DNA of 64,000 bases from Paramecium octaurelia (lineage: Eukaryota > Ciliophora > Oligohymenophorea > Peniculida > Parameciidae). Positions 51,277 through 64,000 of this stretch are shown here, piece by piece (within the stretch, counting starts at the first letter, position 1; every line of letters begins with the position of its first letter). Position numbers and translations under genes: made by a program. The stretch is taken from the NCBI GenBank assembly GCA_905182995.1, contig CAJJDP010000047.1:194046-258045 (forward strand), given 5' to 3'. The notes under the pieces are model-generated. The model had not been told where the DNA came from, made no database searches, and saw only the letters and a program-made list of their open reading frames with translations.

Positions 51277-52441
51277 AAATTAAAATATAATCCCATCAAT
51301 TTTAAATATAGTTAAGGTATATTAAATGGATTATTAGATCATTAAATTATGAATATGATGAACATAGCTTTACTAGCTCTGACTCGCTGTAATATTAAAT
51401 AGATTAAAATGATATATTTATATTATAAAATAAATTATTGGATTATTGATATTAGTCATTATAAAAGCTTAGGATGAAATCATATATAAATGTTTTATTA
51501 AATTCCTAATGTAGACAAAAAAGATATATTGGTGAATCAAATTGAAATGAAACTTAAAGATCAACAGCTAATTTATTGATGATATCCAGCTAAATGAGAA
51601 TGGGATTGACTCTATAATAATTGAATCAATGGTACTCCATTTTTATTTATACTATTATCATTTCACCTAAAGTTGATGGCTTCATGGCCAGTAGAAGCTA
51701 AATTTATTTAAATTTCCCTCAAAATCGTTTGATGACGCAAGATCTTTATGTAATATATAGTTAAAATTCCCAATAAAATGAACACCTGTTATAGAGCAAA
51801 TGATATAATTAAGAATAAAGAACATCTATTAAGATGATTAAGTAGAAAATAATAAAATTGAGATGAAGTAGAATATGTCATCATTCTATTATATCATTAG
51901 AATTAAGTTAAAAATTGCGATGAGAAACAAAATTATGGAATAGAAAGAAATTGATTTGTAAATGAAAAATCACCGAAAAATAGTCTTTGATAAAGAGTTC
52001 ACTAAGAGAGAAAAAATTTATAATCTATTAATCTTTGAAAATTTTCAACCCTTGATGGCAGCTCAATTCTTTTATGACATAGAATGAATTTGAGGAGGAT
52101 TTTTAGTTTTTAACAACTACTTTCAAGTTGAAATAAATGAAATGATGAGTTTAAAACTATAATTAGTGTTAAGAAAAACTAAGAAAAGGAATTAAATACG
52201 AATAATAAATGGCAAAGATCGAATTACAAATTAAATAAATAACTGTTGAACCAATAATATTCGCAATAAAGAAGGAAAAATAATTAAAGGGGTAATTAAG
52301 GTAGGTTTGGTATTTGCTCCATATCTTAGTTTTGAATAGTTTTCGGCTATGTTTAATGAAGATAAAATATTAAAAAGAAATTATTTTACATTATTTGTAT
52401 ATTAATATTTACATATATAATAGATATATATATCCTAAAAA
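51277..52441. other. Spacer with possible decayed gene
   Basis: A plus frame at 51800-52087 reads 95 residues (MIQLRIKNIYQDDQVENN to QFFYDIE) that look protein-like, and two further plus-strand islands at about 52210-52290 (MAKIELQIKQITVEPIIF) and 52290-52380 (KVGLVFAPYLSFEQFSAM) do too. I could not join them by introns of normal size, so they may be an eroded gene or a gene with sequence errors. Confidence 0.35.
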
Positions 52442-53542
52442 TCAGACAGCCAATTAAATCTTCATTTGTTAAAACAATTAATAGATTTTCATTGAATGTG
52501 TATCATGTAGTTTATAAACTTCATTATGGATTTTAATTAGATCAATTTTCAGTTAATTAATTCTCTTGTTGCAAGATGTTTTCTGTAGCACAGTGCAAAT
52601 TTCTGAAGCTACATGACAAAATTTCCTTATTTTTATGCACCTTTCATCATAATCTCTCAGTTAATTAGTTTCATAAACTAACAAGTATTTGAATTTTCCG
52701 ATAAATTCGGAAAACGTATTTTCATATTTTAAAGTCTTACAATGTCTTTAATGGAATTAATTATGATTATTCTTGTACATTCTTACGAATTATTAACATT
52801 CTGAACAAAACATATAGTAATAATCATCATTTTCATTCTAAAACTTAGATTCAGATTTATTTTGCTTTCTATCAATACACTATTCTTATTACTAATAATC
52901 ATAGTATCTATCAATATAAGATTGAAAACTATGATTTTAGGATTAATACTAATCTATATTAATACTGTATTAGACTGATACGTTTTGCTACTCTATATGC
53001 TCTATGGTTTAATTGACTTAAGTTCCAATTGAGGATTTTGGTTTCTGAATTGGAATAGGTTGAATCTAAGTATATAGATTTAGTTTATCTTCTTTAAAAC
53101 TGGTTTAGCAGAACTTTTCTTCATGAAGTTGCTAGAGAGTATTTGGTATGTAGGATGTTTTAACTAAACTTATTATGAGGGGCTGTGGAAAATGAGGTGG
53201 ATCAAATATTCTTGGTCTAATTTTCTTAATGGTTGAGTTACATGGTTCTGCATTTAGAGTTATTATTTAATTATCCTTTTTTACAGAGATTTATTCATCT
53301 TAGAATTGAGAAAGTTCGACTAATTTTTGAGTCGAATTTAAGAAGGATCTTAATGATTGTTATTCTGTTAGAAATATAGTTCCTTCATGAAGAACAAATG
53401 GATTTGTAAATTTTTGTTCTTCAATTTAATCATACATCAGTTTAAACTTCTCTTTCAAACTCTCTTTGTATTTTTGAAGTGGATCTCTATGAGAAGATAC
53501 AAATCTTGAATTGTTACTATATGTAGATTGAGAGTTATTCAT
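52442..53542 (-). CDS. 366-residue protein with possible single zinc finger, unknown
   Basis: Single exon starting MNNSQSTYSNNSRFVSS. Residues 1-230 are Ser/Gln/Asn/Pro-rich and probably disordered. Near residue 245 YYMFCSECQQFVRMY followed by HQRHCKTL makes a Cys2-HisCys pattern that may bind zinc. The C-terminal 100 residues are helical coiled coil. More than 40 TAA/TAG codons in frame. The start is 35 bp from the PTEN stop codon, same strand. Confidence 0.65.
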
Positions 53543-53576
53543 TTTAGTTTTGATTTTATTGAAATAAATATAATGA

Positions 53577-55056
<1,480 letters not shown>

Positions 55057-55162
55057 TATTAATATTATAAATGACTATATAGTAAAGTGTATTGCTATAT
55101 TTATATTGAATATATTATGAAATCAACGATGAGTAATTTCTTAAATTTAACAATTCAAACTC

Positions 55163-55464
55163 TCATAAAACTTGTGAAGGTTCACCGCTTCCTTTGGCTT
55201 ATAATTCTTTGATCAATTCATTATTTTAACTAGAATTATAATATTAAGTCAATGGCTTCATCTTTATTGCTTAATAAAACTATAAATATATTATGAGTTT
55301 AATTAATATTAATGAGGTTTTCTCTACCTACTCTTTAGCAATAGCCAATCTTTAAGAAAAAATTGGATCATGCAATTACTGTTGTATTACTACAATCTTC
55401 TAATCTAATTAAATATTGTTCTTAAATCAATTATACCTGTTAATATCTATTAAGAATACAACAT
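55163..55464 (-). CDS. 89-residue protein, unknown
   Basis: Two exons with a 32-nt intron at 55405-55436. Starts MLYSQQILTDQKIVVIQQQ and ends NELIKELQAKGSGEPSQVL. Helical and Gln-rich, with a hydrophobic stretch (SLILIKLIIYLQFY) in the middle. A 48-nt GTA...TAG segment covers that stretch and could be a longer intron without a stop. Coding nature is fairly likely, limits less so. Confidence 0.45.
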
Positions 55465-56363
55465 CTTCTCAATTAACCCTCTTAAAAAAAGTTTCTTTTA
55501 GTTTTCAAATCTTATGTTAAAAAAGAGTATTAATTTATATTATTTAAATCAATTTTTGGTCATTTGATTATTTGAGAATCTTAATAATTTTATACGTCCA
55601 GTTTATAGACATTTCGCTTATATACGAGGTCACATAAATTAATTTGATCCATCAAGTAAATTAATATATAGAAAGATTGTGAGAGAGTATAATTCATACA
55701 TAGATCATAAAATGGATGCCAAAAGTAAACAGATGTATATTAAATGAATTTATATTATTATCAGACCAACTAAGATCTCTAAAATATAAATTAATCAAAA
55801 TCTAATATATTATGGAACAACACCTAGTGTAAATTAATATATTCGAAATATTTGTGAAAATACTTAGTGAAAATATCTCTTGAAAATTTCAGTACAACTC
55901 TGTACCCTTTTTCGAATAACCTAATGAGTCGAATACACATGAATATTTCTATGTCATAATTAATGTTTGTAAGAAATGCGATTTCTATAAAATTACAAAT
56001 TGGACAACACTTCGATGATTTGATACCCAGTTAAATTATAAAATAAAGTTTGTCTTTCACTGACAAGTGAATATCATAGATGAAGTTTTAATGCTATTTA
56101 ATTTTATATTTTAGATACTATTTACGTTTTTCCCATTTCTTTATGAAGACACACATAATTAGTTTGAGACTATTTTAAACCTCAATAATATGTAGAGCAT
56201 TACTATCATTCGATTAGAATACCATGAATAAGGCGGTAGGGCGACTCTAAGATAAAAATAGTAATCGTGTTGATAATTTAGTTTTGAGTTGAAGAAAAAA
56301 TAAAAATAGTAGAAAATTGAATAGAGATGATGTTGTATATATGTTCATGATATATGATAATAA
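55465..56363. other. Spacer, nothing firm
   Basis: About 900 bp of AT-rich DNA. I looked for tRNA B-boxes, snRNA-like blocks and TGA-free frames and found nothing convincing. Confidence 0.45.
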
Positions 56364-56745
56364 TCAGGCTGTGACAACATCTTTTCTGACTGTTTCAGCA
56401 ACAGCGACAGTTTAATCAACCAAAGCAGCAGCGACACCGGCAGAGGTCAAGGCACTTCTTAAATGTCCGATAACTGTTGTGAATTGGGCGTTTGTGACTC
56501 CCATATGGGCATGGACATCTTTTAAGTTCTATTTTTATATCAATGTAATTTTGTACTCTTCCTCCCCATGCCTTTGGTCCTCCAAGAGCAGCACATAAAA
56601 ATGAAGCTGTCTTGTTTGTTTAGTCAGCCATGTTGATTCCTTTGAAGAAGTTAGCAACTGTTGGATCAGCTTGGATGTTAGCATAGAATTTAGTTGTGAC
56701 TGCTGTGACGGCGGCTTCTCCTCCCAATTAATCAAAGAGTGTCAT
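56364..56745 (-). CDS. Truncated haemoglobin (2/2 globin, group I)
   Basis: 117 residues, the length of the small Paramecium haemoglobin. [37 protein letters not shown] and the proximal-histidine region [10 protein letters not shown] are present, with TAVETVR-like end ([12 protein letters not shown]). From memory it is clearly the orthologue of Paramecium caudatum haemoglobin but differs at roughly a fifth of positions, so the organism is probably another species or this is another isoform. One 28-nt intron at 56529-56556 lies between GGR and NLK. It binds oxygen in the cytosol. Confidence 0.95.
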
Positions 56746-56909
56746 GTTGATTTTCTGTATGTTTTTATTAATCAAAATGCAGGATATATTGGATAGTTTT
56801 GAACCTGGGAAAATTAAAGATATTATGTAGTATAAATTAATGTGGGATATTGCGTATTATAAACTAAATTTAGTAAATATATTTATAGTTATTTGCTGGT
56901 TTATAAATA

Positions 56910-58559
56910 TCAATAGGCTTAATCAGAATTGTCATCGAGATTCTTCACTTTATCATCTCCAAAAAATCTACCTGAGCATTGCATAAGGGGATCTACAATT
57001 CCAGATTCAAACGATCCTACTTTCTCTATTTCATTTTCTTTATCAGGTGAAGGTGGAGGCAAATATTAATATATATTTAGTTCATTTTCAGGTACCTTGT
57101 AAGCAGTGAAACTAAACTGACTCTTTTTTGGACAAGAATCCAATCTCATAGAACACATATTTGACAGTTATTATTAAGTCTCTTGTAAATGAATTTCCTG
57201 TTGTATTTCCATTGAGTGAAGATTAATTATCAATTATTAAGAACCCAACAATATTGATTATTATCTTTTATTGTGTCTCTGTTTAAGAATTAATCTTGGA
57301 TCATTCTTTTTATGATTTAATCTTATTAAAAGACTCTTTTGGCTTTCCAATAACTTCTAATCTTCGCTAAACCATTCGTGTTTCAATGCAGAATCAGGAT
57401 GAGGTCTTAAAGCCCAATCTTTTTAAAGTAATTAAGTGATCAGATCTTTGGCTTCGTTAGAGACTCCTTCAAATAACTCAACAGGGAAGTTAATCTTGGC
57501 CTCTTTAATGTTATCAATCAAATCATTGAGACTAAAATTATATCAAAATTTACTAATCTGCATTAAATGGTAATTATCCTGATAACATTGAATATAAAAT
57601 GCACCCTGCACTCCACATATCAACCATCTAACTAATATTTTATCAATGAACTATTTACTTGTATCCTTCTCCTGTGAAGATTTCAGGAGCAGAAAATGCC
57701 ACAGTTCCAGTATATGTCCACATTTCGATTTTTTCTCTGTCTTTCAAATCTCCGAATTCCTTGTAAGAATCACTAAATTTGCTCACATTAAAATCTGTCA
57801 CTTTGATTTACTTTTTGTCTAATAACAAAATGATTAATACTATTTACACAAAGTATATTGTTTGGTTTTAAATCTCTATGACAAATTCCATTTCTATGCA
57901 TATATTCAATAGCACTTAATAACTATTTAAAGATCTCCTTAGCATCTGCTTCACAATAATGTCCCAAAGAATTTAAAACTTCAAACATTTCCTACCCTTC
58001 AATCAATTCCATTACTACATAAGCCTTACTTTCAGATTAGAAGCTGTTATCAAAATCAACATATAATTTATGTACTTTAACAATGTTTTCATGGGACAAT
58101 TTAATCAATCTTTTAAACTCAATGATCATCTAAAATTCAAATCATTATTACATTTCTAATTATTTCATCATCCTGAGTCTACACAATTTTGACAGCAAAA
58201 AGATCTTAAGTAGATTTTTGAATAATCCTCTTTACTAACCCTAAACATCCTTCTCCTAAAACTTCTAAGATATCATAATTCTCATGAAATTCTTTAGTAT
58301 TTGGACAAATGAATTCAGAGTCCATTGTATTAATTTCTATATCTAATTTTTTGCCTAAGTCTATTAATTCTTCAATTTGATCTTTTGTAGCAGGTGATGG
58401 TTTATTTAGAATGTGCAGAATCTAACCTACCTGTTACTAAATTGCAATACCTCTTAAATTAGATTTGATGCGATCTCTATTATTTTGCACTTACTATTAA
58501 CAAGGATTTTCCTATTGAGTTTTAAGAAAAGTAAATCGTCCACTGGGTTTCTTTTCCAT
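56910..58559 (-). CDS. CAMK-like serine/threonine protein kinase with DFN motif
   Basis: 515 residues. A 110-residue N-terminal region precedes the kinase domain: glycine loop LGEGCLGLVKR, lysine in FAVKIV, catalytic loop CHRDLKPNN and APE as FSAPEIF. The metal-binding motif reads VTDFNVSKF, with Asn in place of the Gly of DFG. The C-terminal 150 residues are Gln/Ser-rich without EF-hands, so it is not a classic CDPK. Introns: 57532-57553, 57632-57658, 57819-57849 (begins GTG) and 58130-58151. All residues needed for ATP and Mg binding are there except the DFG glycine, so it is probably active. Confidence 0.85.
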
Positions 58560-58766
58560 TCTTGCTTTAAGAATTTCACTCGGAGAGTCTCTTTTTTAAA
58601 TGGAAGGACTTAAATGCATAAATTAATAATTATAATTTGATCATATTTTAAAATTGTAGTATTATATTAGCTAGACAATTTAGCATATTGAAAAGTATTG
58701 TTATTGATGAATCTAATAATAATCAAGAATTTAAATTATAAGTTAAATCAATAATTAAAGTGTGCA

Positions 58767-60438
58767 ATGAAGGTTGATGATATCAACAAAACTATCTTAA
58801 AAGAGAGTGATGAAGAAGAGAAAGAAGATGAACCAAAACAGTCTAAATTAAAATATGTCATCATGATCCTTGGGTGTCTCTTAATGTTTGGAAATAATTA
58901 TTCATTTGATAATCCCTAAGCACTTCAAAAATAATTAACTAAAGATCTAGACATATCCATCTCAAATTATAACTTATTATATTCTGCATTCTCATTTCCA
59001 AATATTTTTTTAACTTTGATCGGAGGAATAATCATAGATTTTTTGGGTATAAATCCTAACTCAATATAAGGTGTTAGATTTGGAATCATTCTCTTTAGTG
59101 CCATCATAGTTGTGGCTTAGACTATTGTAGCATTGGGAGGAGCATTTAAAATATTCTGGATCATGTTAATAGGAAGAATAATATTTGGATGTGCATCAGA
59201 GAATTTAGTGATAGCATAAGCAGCCATCATAGGAAAGTGGTTTAGAGGAAAAGAGTTGTCGACTGTATTGAATTATAACAATCTATATTTTAGGCCATTG
59301 GTTACATCATGACCGTACCTGAATTAGCTAGTGCTGCTAACTCTTTCCTTACTCCAATCCTCTATGAATCTTATGAGGGATTAGCTTATCCACTGTTTTT
59401 TAGTGTGATCTTGTGTGTCTTTTCATTCGTATGTGCAGTAGTCTTATGTATATTGGATAAAAAGAATGAACTTAATAAGCTGAGTATATTTTTATAATAT
59501 GTAGAGGGCTAATTTATAATTGAAGAATAAGAAGAGGAGGAAGGTGAAGAATAGAAAGATGATATAGAGAGAGTATCCTTTAAAGATATAAAAAATTTAA
59601 ATGGAACATTCTGGATCTTAGTTTTAATTTGTACTTTAACATTGGGATCCTATATTCCATTTCTTGATGACGCCAACGACTTTTTATAAGAAAAATTTCA
59701 ATTCACGAATGTGTAAGCAGGAAAGGTCTTGACTATACCATATTTAATGGCAGGTATTCTTGAGATAATTTAGCTATCACCAGTCCCTTTTTTGGGCCAT
59801 ACATAGACAAAGTAGGGAAAAGAAGAAAATTCATTTTAATAACATGTGTTCTATTCACTCTAACCCATTTTGCATTCGGAATCATGCCTAATGGAGAGCA
59901 TGGATCACCTAATTGGTTTTCTATTATACCTTTGATGTTCTTGGGATCCAGTTATGCCTTATATTCCTGTGTGTTAATACCATCCATATAGTACATTGTT
60001 GCAGAAAAAGTAGTAGGAACAGCATTCGGTTTATTAGGAATGTTTGAGAGCGTTGCCTTGGCTTTCTTCCCTATATTAGCAGGTTATATTGTTGAGAAAT
60101 CTGATAATCCTGAAATTGGATATTCCAACGTTGGATTCTTCTTTTCAGGTATCTCATTTTTCGGAATCATATTTACACTCTCCTTATATTTTTTTGATAA
60201 GAAGGGTTCAATGGTCTTAGATTTTGTGAATCCAGAGGATCCTTCTGAATTGGAAAAGAAAATGCTTAGAACTACTAAATCTGAATCCAGTAGCGACGAT
60301 GAGGATGATGAATCAAGTGAGGAAGATTCAGATGATGATTAGTCAAAGGTGAAAAAGGTTTGTAAGAGTTATGCTAGTTTGAAAAGTAAGAAGCTATTAA
60401 CATCTCCTCTACTTAGAAGTAGAAGCTTATACAATTGA
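58767..60438 (+). CDS. Major facilitator transporter, MFSD1-like
   Basis: 540 residues and twelve predicted membrane helices. LIGRIIFGCASENLVIAQAA and SPFFGPYIDKVGKRRKFI are the motifs of the MFSD1/lysosomal dipeptide exporter group. A charged loop with a Glu-rich block (EEQEEEEGEEQKDD) separates the two halves, and the cytosolic tail is strongly acidic (Ser/Asp/Glu, about 60250-60345), then basic. Introns are at 59265-59293 (29 nt) and 59754-59773 (20 nt, among the shortest here). Likely on the lysosome or phagosome membrane. Confidence 0.85.
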
Positions 60439-61041
60439 TAATGATTGTTTTAGTTTATTCATAGATTTGATGTTATCCATAAAATTATAAATAACAATTG
60501 TGATTAATAGTCATTCTGAGATTCTATTAAGACTTTAATTTTAGATTATCAAAAAATAACTTTCTAAATAATGTATTTTGATATTTCTACTTTTTATAAT
60601 AATGGTTGGAAATTTTTGTGCAATTTCCACTATTTAACTTATGAGATAAGTTATAAATATATCCTTCTATAATCATTTTAATAATATAATGTTATTTCTG
60701 ATCAATATCTTAAAATTTTCCAATATACCTAATATGAAAAGTTTATAAATGCAAAATAGAAACCTTAAACGCACAGTCCATCTTTGGCAGAATTAACTTG
60801 ACCATTATTAAAATAGTATTGATATTAAATATTTTGATAAGAAGAAAATTAAAAATTAATTAATGTAATTTATTTAAATAAATATCTTGAAAACAAAATA
60901 TTAAATAAATAATTTTTACAATTGCGTGGATGAAAAGCAAGATTGGTGGGGATTTCTGAGAAGAAGGATGAATAATTGAAACCTGAAAATTCTATTCTAA
61001 TTAAAACCAAACCTATTTAATTAACAAAAGTAATAATAATA
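60439..61041. other. Spacer, nothing firm
   Basis: About 600 bp upstream of the Myb gene, AT-rich, no coding or RNA pattern seen. Confidence 0.45.
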
Positions 61042-62308
61042 ATGAAAATCAATCGATAAATGGCTTAATAATTAAAAATTAGTCCTGAAAAAGGAAATGT
61101 AGATTAATCTCTTGAAGGTCTTTAAATTTAAATTATTTTTAGGAAGAAAGATTTGTTCTAAAATTTCCATAATACATCTAAAAAAGACTTTCAAATAATG
61201 CTGAGGGATTTTTCAAAACTTAAATTAGAGAACATATAAGCACTTTTTTGAATAAATTTGAAAATATATTAATTATCATGCTTAATTGTCTTTAATCGAT
61301 ATATGGCTTTTCTAATCAAGAGAAACCTGATAAAGCCAATAGAATCATATAACAACGAGCTCAAACTATATCTATTTAACCTAGAGGCTATGACAATACT
61401 CAGAGTCAAATCCTCGAAAATATTACCATAGAAACGGATTAATACCTTTAATTAGACAATCAATACAATATTGAACAGCTAGAGTATCAATAAATTCTAA
61501 TCTTATAAGTTTTCCTTCATTTAGTGACATAATTTCGACTCAATAACCATCTGATTTAATAGTATAGTAAGAGGGACAACAATCTCAACTTATTTAAGAT
61601 AAAATTGAATACATTATCAAGAAGTAATAAACTGTTACAAAAAAAGTAAGTATCATTTCTATTCTTAAATAGAAAAGAGCAGTAAAATTATGGGATGCAA
61701 AAGAAGATGCTCAACTACGCACTCAGTTCTAGAAGTACAATGGAAAATGGAATGAAATTGCTAAGCATATGCCAGGAAGAAATGTATCATAATGTAGTTA
61801 AAGATGGAGGAGATTGCAACCTATTAAGATTGTAATCATATTTGAAAATATTGTAGTTTAAAAGAAAACAATGGACTTAAGCAGAGGATGAAATAATATT
61901 GGAATTAGTCAAGAAACATGGAAAAAATTGGAAAATTATTGCTTCATGTAAAAATTAATTCAACTATAGTGCCTTAGATTTTCCGAATATTTTGAGTAAA
62001 AAAATTAGAGAACGTTATATAAATAATATCAACCCTGAAATTAATACTGGACCATGGACTGAAGCTGAAGATGCAACCCTTTTTAAATTGTATTAAGAAT
62101 ATGGGGGAAATGGAGTCTCATTTCATCTCATTTCAAAGGGAGACCGGTACTCTTATATCTTAATCTATAGGAAAATATGGTTAAAAATAGATTCTATTGT
62201 TATATTAGAAGAGTTCATCTTGGCCTCTAAAATCCGTACTAGATTATTTATAAAGTGAATAATGATAGTGGGAATGAAGATTTCAATGAATGTCTAGAGT
62301 TTTAATGA
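61042..62308 (+). CDS. Three-repeat (R1R2R3) Myb DNA-binding protein, two single-base frameshifts
   Basis: About 378 residues if both breaks are read through. Repeat 1: KLWDAKEDAQLRTQFQKY to NVSQCSQRWRRL. Repeat 2: QWTQAEDEIILELVKKHG to KKIRERYINNI. Repeat 3: GPWTEAEDATLFKLYQEYGG, KWSLISSHFKGRP, NMVKNRFYCYI. Five introns: 61484-61509 (AAG), 61646-61672, 61832-61856, 61948-61977 and 62147-62170; three are 3n and stop-free. The frame shifts once in the T6 run 61244-61249 and once in the G5 run 62103-62107; in both places one more base restores the family sequence, and the total length then divides by three. Sequence error is more likely than gene decay. Confidence 0.75.
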
Positions 62309-62589
62309 AATTCTTATAACCATTATAACATTATATTATATTCTATAAGATGGGGGTTAATTATATTTATAAAAACTAATTACATAAATTTATAAATTTA
62401 GCAATAATCTTTTAGACTAATAATTTATTCATGAATATTTCTAACCTCTTAATCTTTATTAAAAAATACTCGTGATTAATAGCTTAATTGGTATTTTATT
62501 GTATGCAGTTTGGATTCAAAGTTTATATAAATATATTGAATCATTCCTATATATCAAATTTAGTAAGTGTTCGTGTTTCCTTTCAATTT

Positions 62590-64000
62590 ATGTTAGATTA
62601 AAAGGCAACATAGAAAATTGAAAAATAGTTTAATTAAATGAACTATTAATCGTAAAAATTGGACAGAGAAAAATGTGGAAAGGATTCAAGAATTCTAAGT
62701 ATCTTAGAAACTGGTGGTAAAGTGTGAAAATGTTATATAGAATCAATATTACTCTCTACTTGCCTTTGGAAATTTAGTCACATTAATAAGCAATAAGAGA
62801 GGATATTGCTAATAACAAATAAGAACATATACAATATAACTCCTTAAAGTACACTTGTAAATTTTTTTTCAAAAGTTGTTTCAAGTGTTAGAGTGAAAAG
62901 GTATTGATTGAAATAACAATACTTTAGAAAAATCGCAATATAAAATATAGCTGGCATCACTATAAGTAAATGCGGATTTGAATTTGTTATTCATGTGCCA
63001 GATGAATATGATTACAGATACTCATCATTAGATTTGTAAGAAATTCAATATCTAGATTAGTCGAGAAAAAATATTGTCAACACTTTCTGATACTTATTAA
63101 AGACTTGTAAAAAAGTATTTGGCGATTTATCTTACAGATGATCTAACATTGATCCCTTATACTACAACTAAAGTAGATGCTAAAAAAGGAATATGTAGAA
63201 TGCATGGACATCCTATTAATATCGACCCTTAGACACTAGCCAATTATGATTTTTCGACATTGAAAGCACCCGAAGATAATTAAAAGCAGTCAATAAGAAA
63301 AAGTTACGATTACACCCAATAATATAGACTGCTCAAATATTTATATTAAGGAATGTTGGGATAAGTCATCCTAGTTCAAAACATAAAGACAGATAAATAT
63401 TATGTCTTTAAGTTGATGTAAAAGTAGGATGTTATAACTACAGATCATTTAAATCACGCTTAGATTGAAAGAAAACTATTAGAAATACTTGATCATCCTT
63501 TTATAATAAAATTGGTCTAAGCATTTGAAACAGATGACTAATTAATTTATGTATTGCCTTTTTATTAAGGAGGTGATCTATATACTCATTTAAAAAAGGA
63601 AACTAGATTAAAAGAAGAAAGAGTAAAATTTATTGTGGCCTAATTACTCCTGGCTTTAGGCTATATGCACGATAAAGACTATGTGTATCGAGATTTGAAA
63701 CCTGAGAATATTCTCATGGATTCTAGCGGTTACATTGCTTTAACTGATTTGGGATTATGCAAATAATTGCCCAACAACTAACTATCTTATAGTTTTACAG
63801 GATCTGTAGAATACATAGCTCCTGAGATGATTACTGCTGTTGGGTATAACAGAATGATAGATTGGTGGATGTTAGGAATATTAGCATATGAATTGATATT
63901 TGGGATTACACCCTTTTACTGTGATAATCAAAGTTAAGTGTTTGAGTCTATTCAAGAAAGAGAAGTTAGATTCTCAACTAATATTGCCATTTCTCAAGAG
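62590..64000 (+). CDS. AGC-family protein kinase with N-terminal PH-like domain, 3' truncated
   Basis: 445 residues before the window ends. About residues 45-150 form a PH-like domain ([20 protein letters not shown] to [17 protein letters not shown]). A linker and then the kinase follow: degenerate glycine loop QGMLGQVILVQ, lysine in YVFKLM, catalytic loop [12 protein letters not shown], and LTDLGLCKQ with DLG in place of DFG, then [10 protein letters not shown] and the [14 protein letters not shown] helix. The GSVEYIAPE spacing and PH domain suit the AKT/SGK-like ciliate kinases. Introns: 62717-62740, 62901-62927 and 63036-63060. The C-terminal hydrophobic motif lies beyond the edge. Confidence 0.85.

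Overview
This window is macronuclear DNA of a ciliate, almost certainly a Paramecium. TAA and TAG are read as glutamine throughout and only TGA ends genes: dozens of recognisable proteins are continuous only under that code. Coding exons are cut by tiny introns of about 19-33 nt that start GTA and usually end TAG. The DNA is AT-rich and genes are packed on both strands with gaps of 25 to a few hundred bases. A truncated haemoglobin very like the known Paramecium protein and a trichocyst-matrix-like protein point to the same genus. About 80 introns and about 50 genes were read by hand; exon joins were accepted when frame and protein family agreed.

Layout. 1-9.1 kb: a cyclic-nucleotide-binding protein (left end missing), a membrane sterol-desaturase-family enzyme, small unknown genes, a B-box protein, then two paralogous persulfide dioxygenase-rhodanese fusions flanking the mitochondrial 2-oxoglutarate dehydrogenase E2 gene. 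9.4-16.7 kb: aspartyl protease, calcineurin A, a TCAIM-like protein, a U-box E3 ligase, a Gln-rich secreted protein and a U2 snRNA gene. 16.8-23.4 kb: a secreted unknown, a PH domain fused to a YiiX-type amidase fold, a Mei2-like RRM protein, and proteasome ATPase RPT4. 25.3-36.9 kb: acylated and coiled-coil proteins, a TRAF-type zinc finger protein with a long Gln/Asn tail, a trichocyst-matrix-like protein, a TLC protein, an amino acid permease and a 7TM receptor. 37.3-49.9 kb: small unknowns, a double-FHA protein, a B9-domain (ciliary transition zone) protein, a MORN protein and topoisomerase III with a 37-residue polyglutamine tract written mostly in TAA. 50-64 kb: AN1 finger protein, PTEN, haemoglobin, a CAMK-like kinase, an MFSD1-like transporter, a three-repeat Myb and a PH-AGC kinase cut by the right edge.

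Two stretches are assembly faults rather than biology: perfect direct repeats of 1,340 bp (19923-21262 and 21264-22603) and 1,396 bp (31876-33271 and 33273-34668), each pair separated by a single N, look like overlapping contig ends that were not merged. They create false partial second copies of RPT4, the permease and the receptor.

Points that deserve a second look are the frequent AAG 3' splice sites (about 15 of about 80 introns), the number of stop-free introns of length 3n, the CstB-like gene pair, the PH-YiiX protein whose expected catalytic cysteine reads as serine, and two single-base homopolymer frameshifts in the Myb gene. I saw no CRISPR array, transposon, telomere repeat or tRNA gene.
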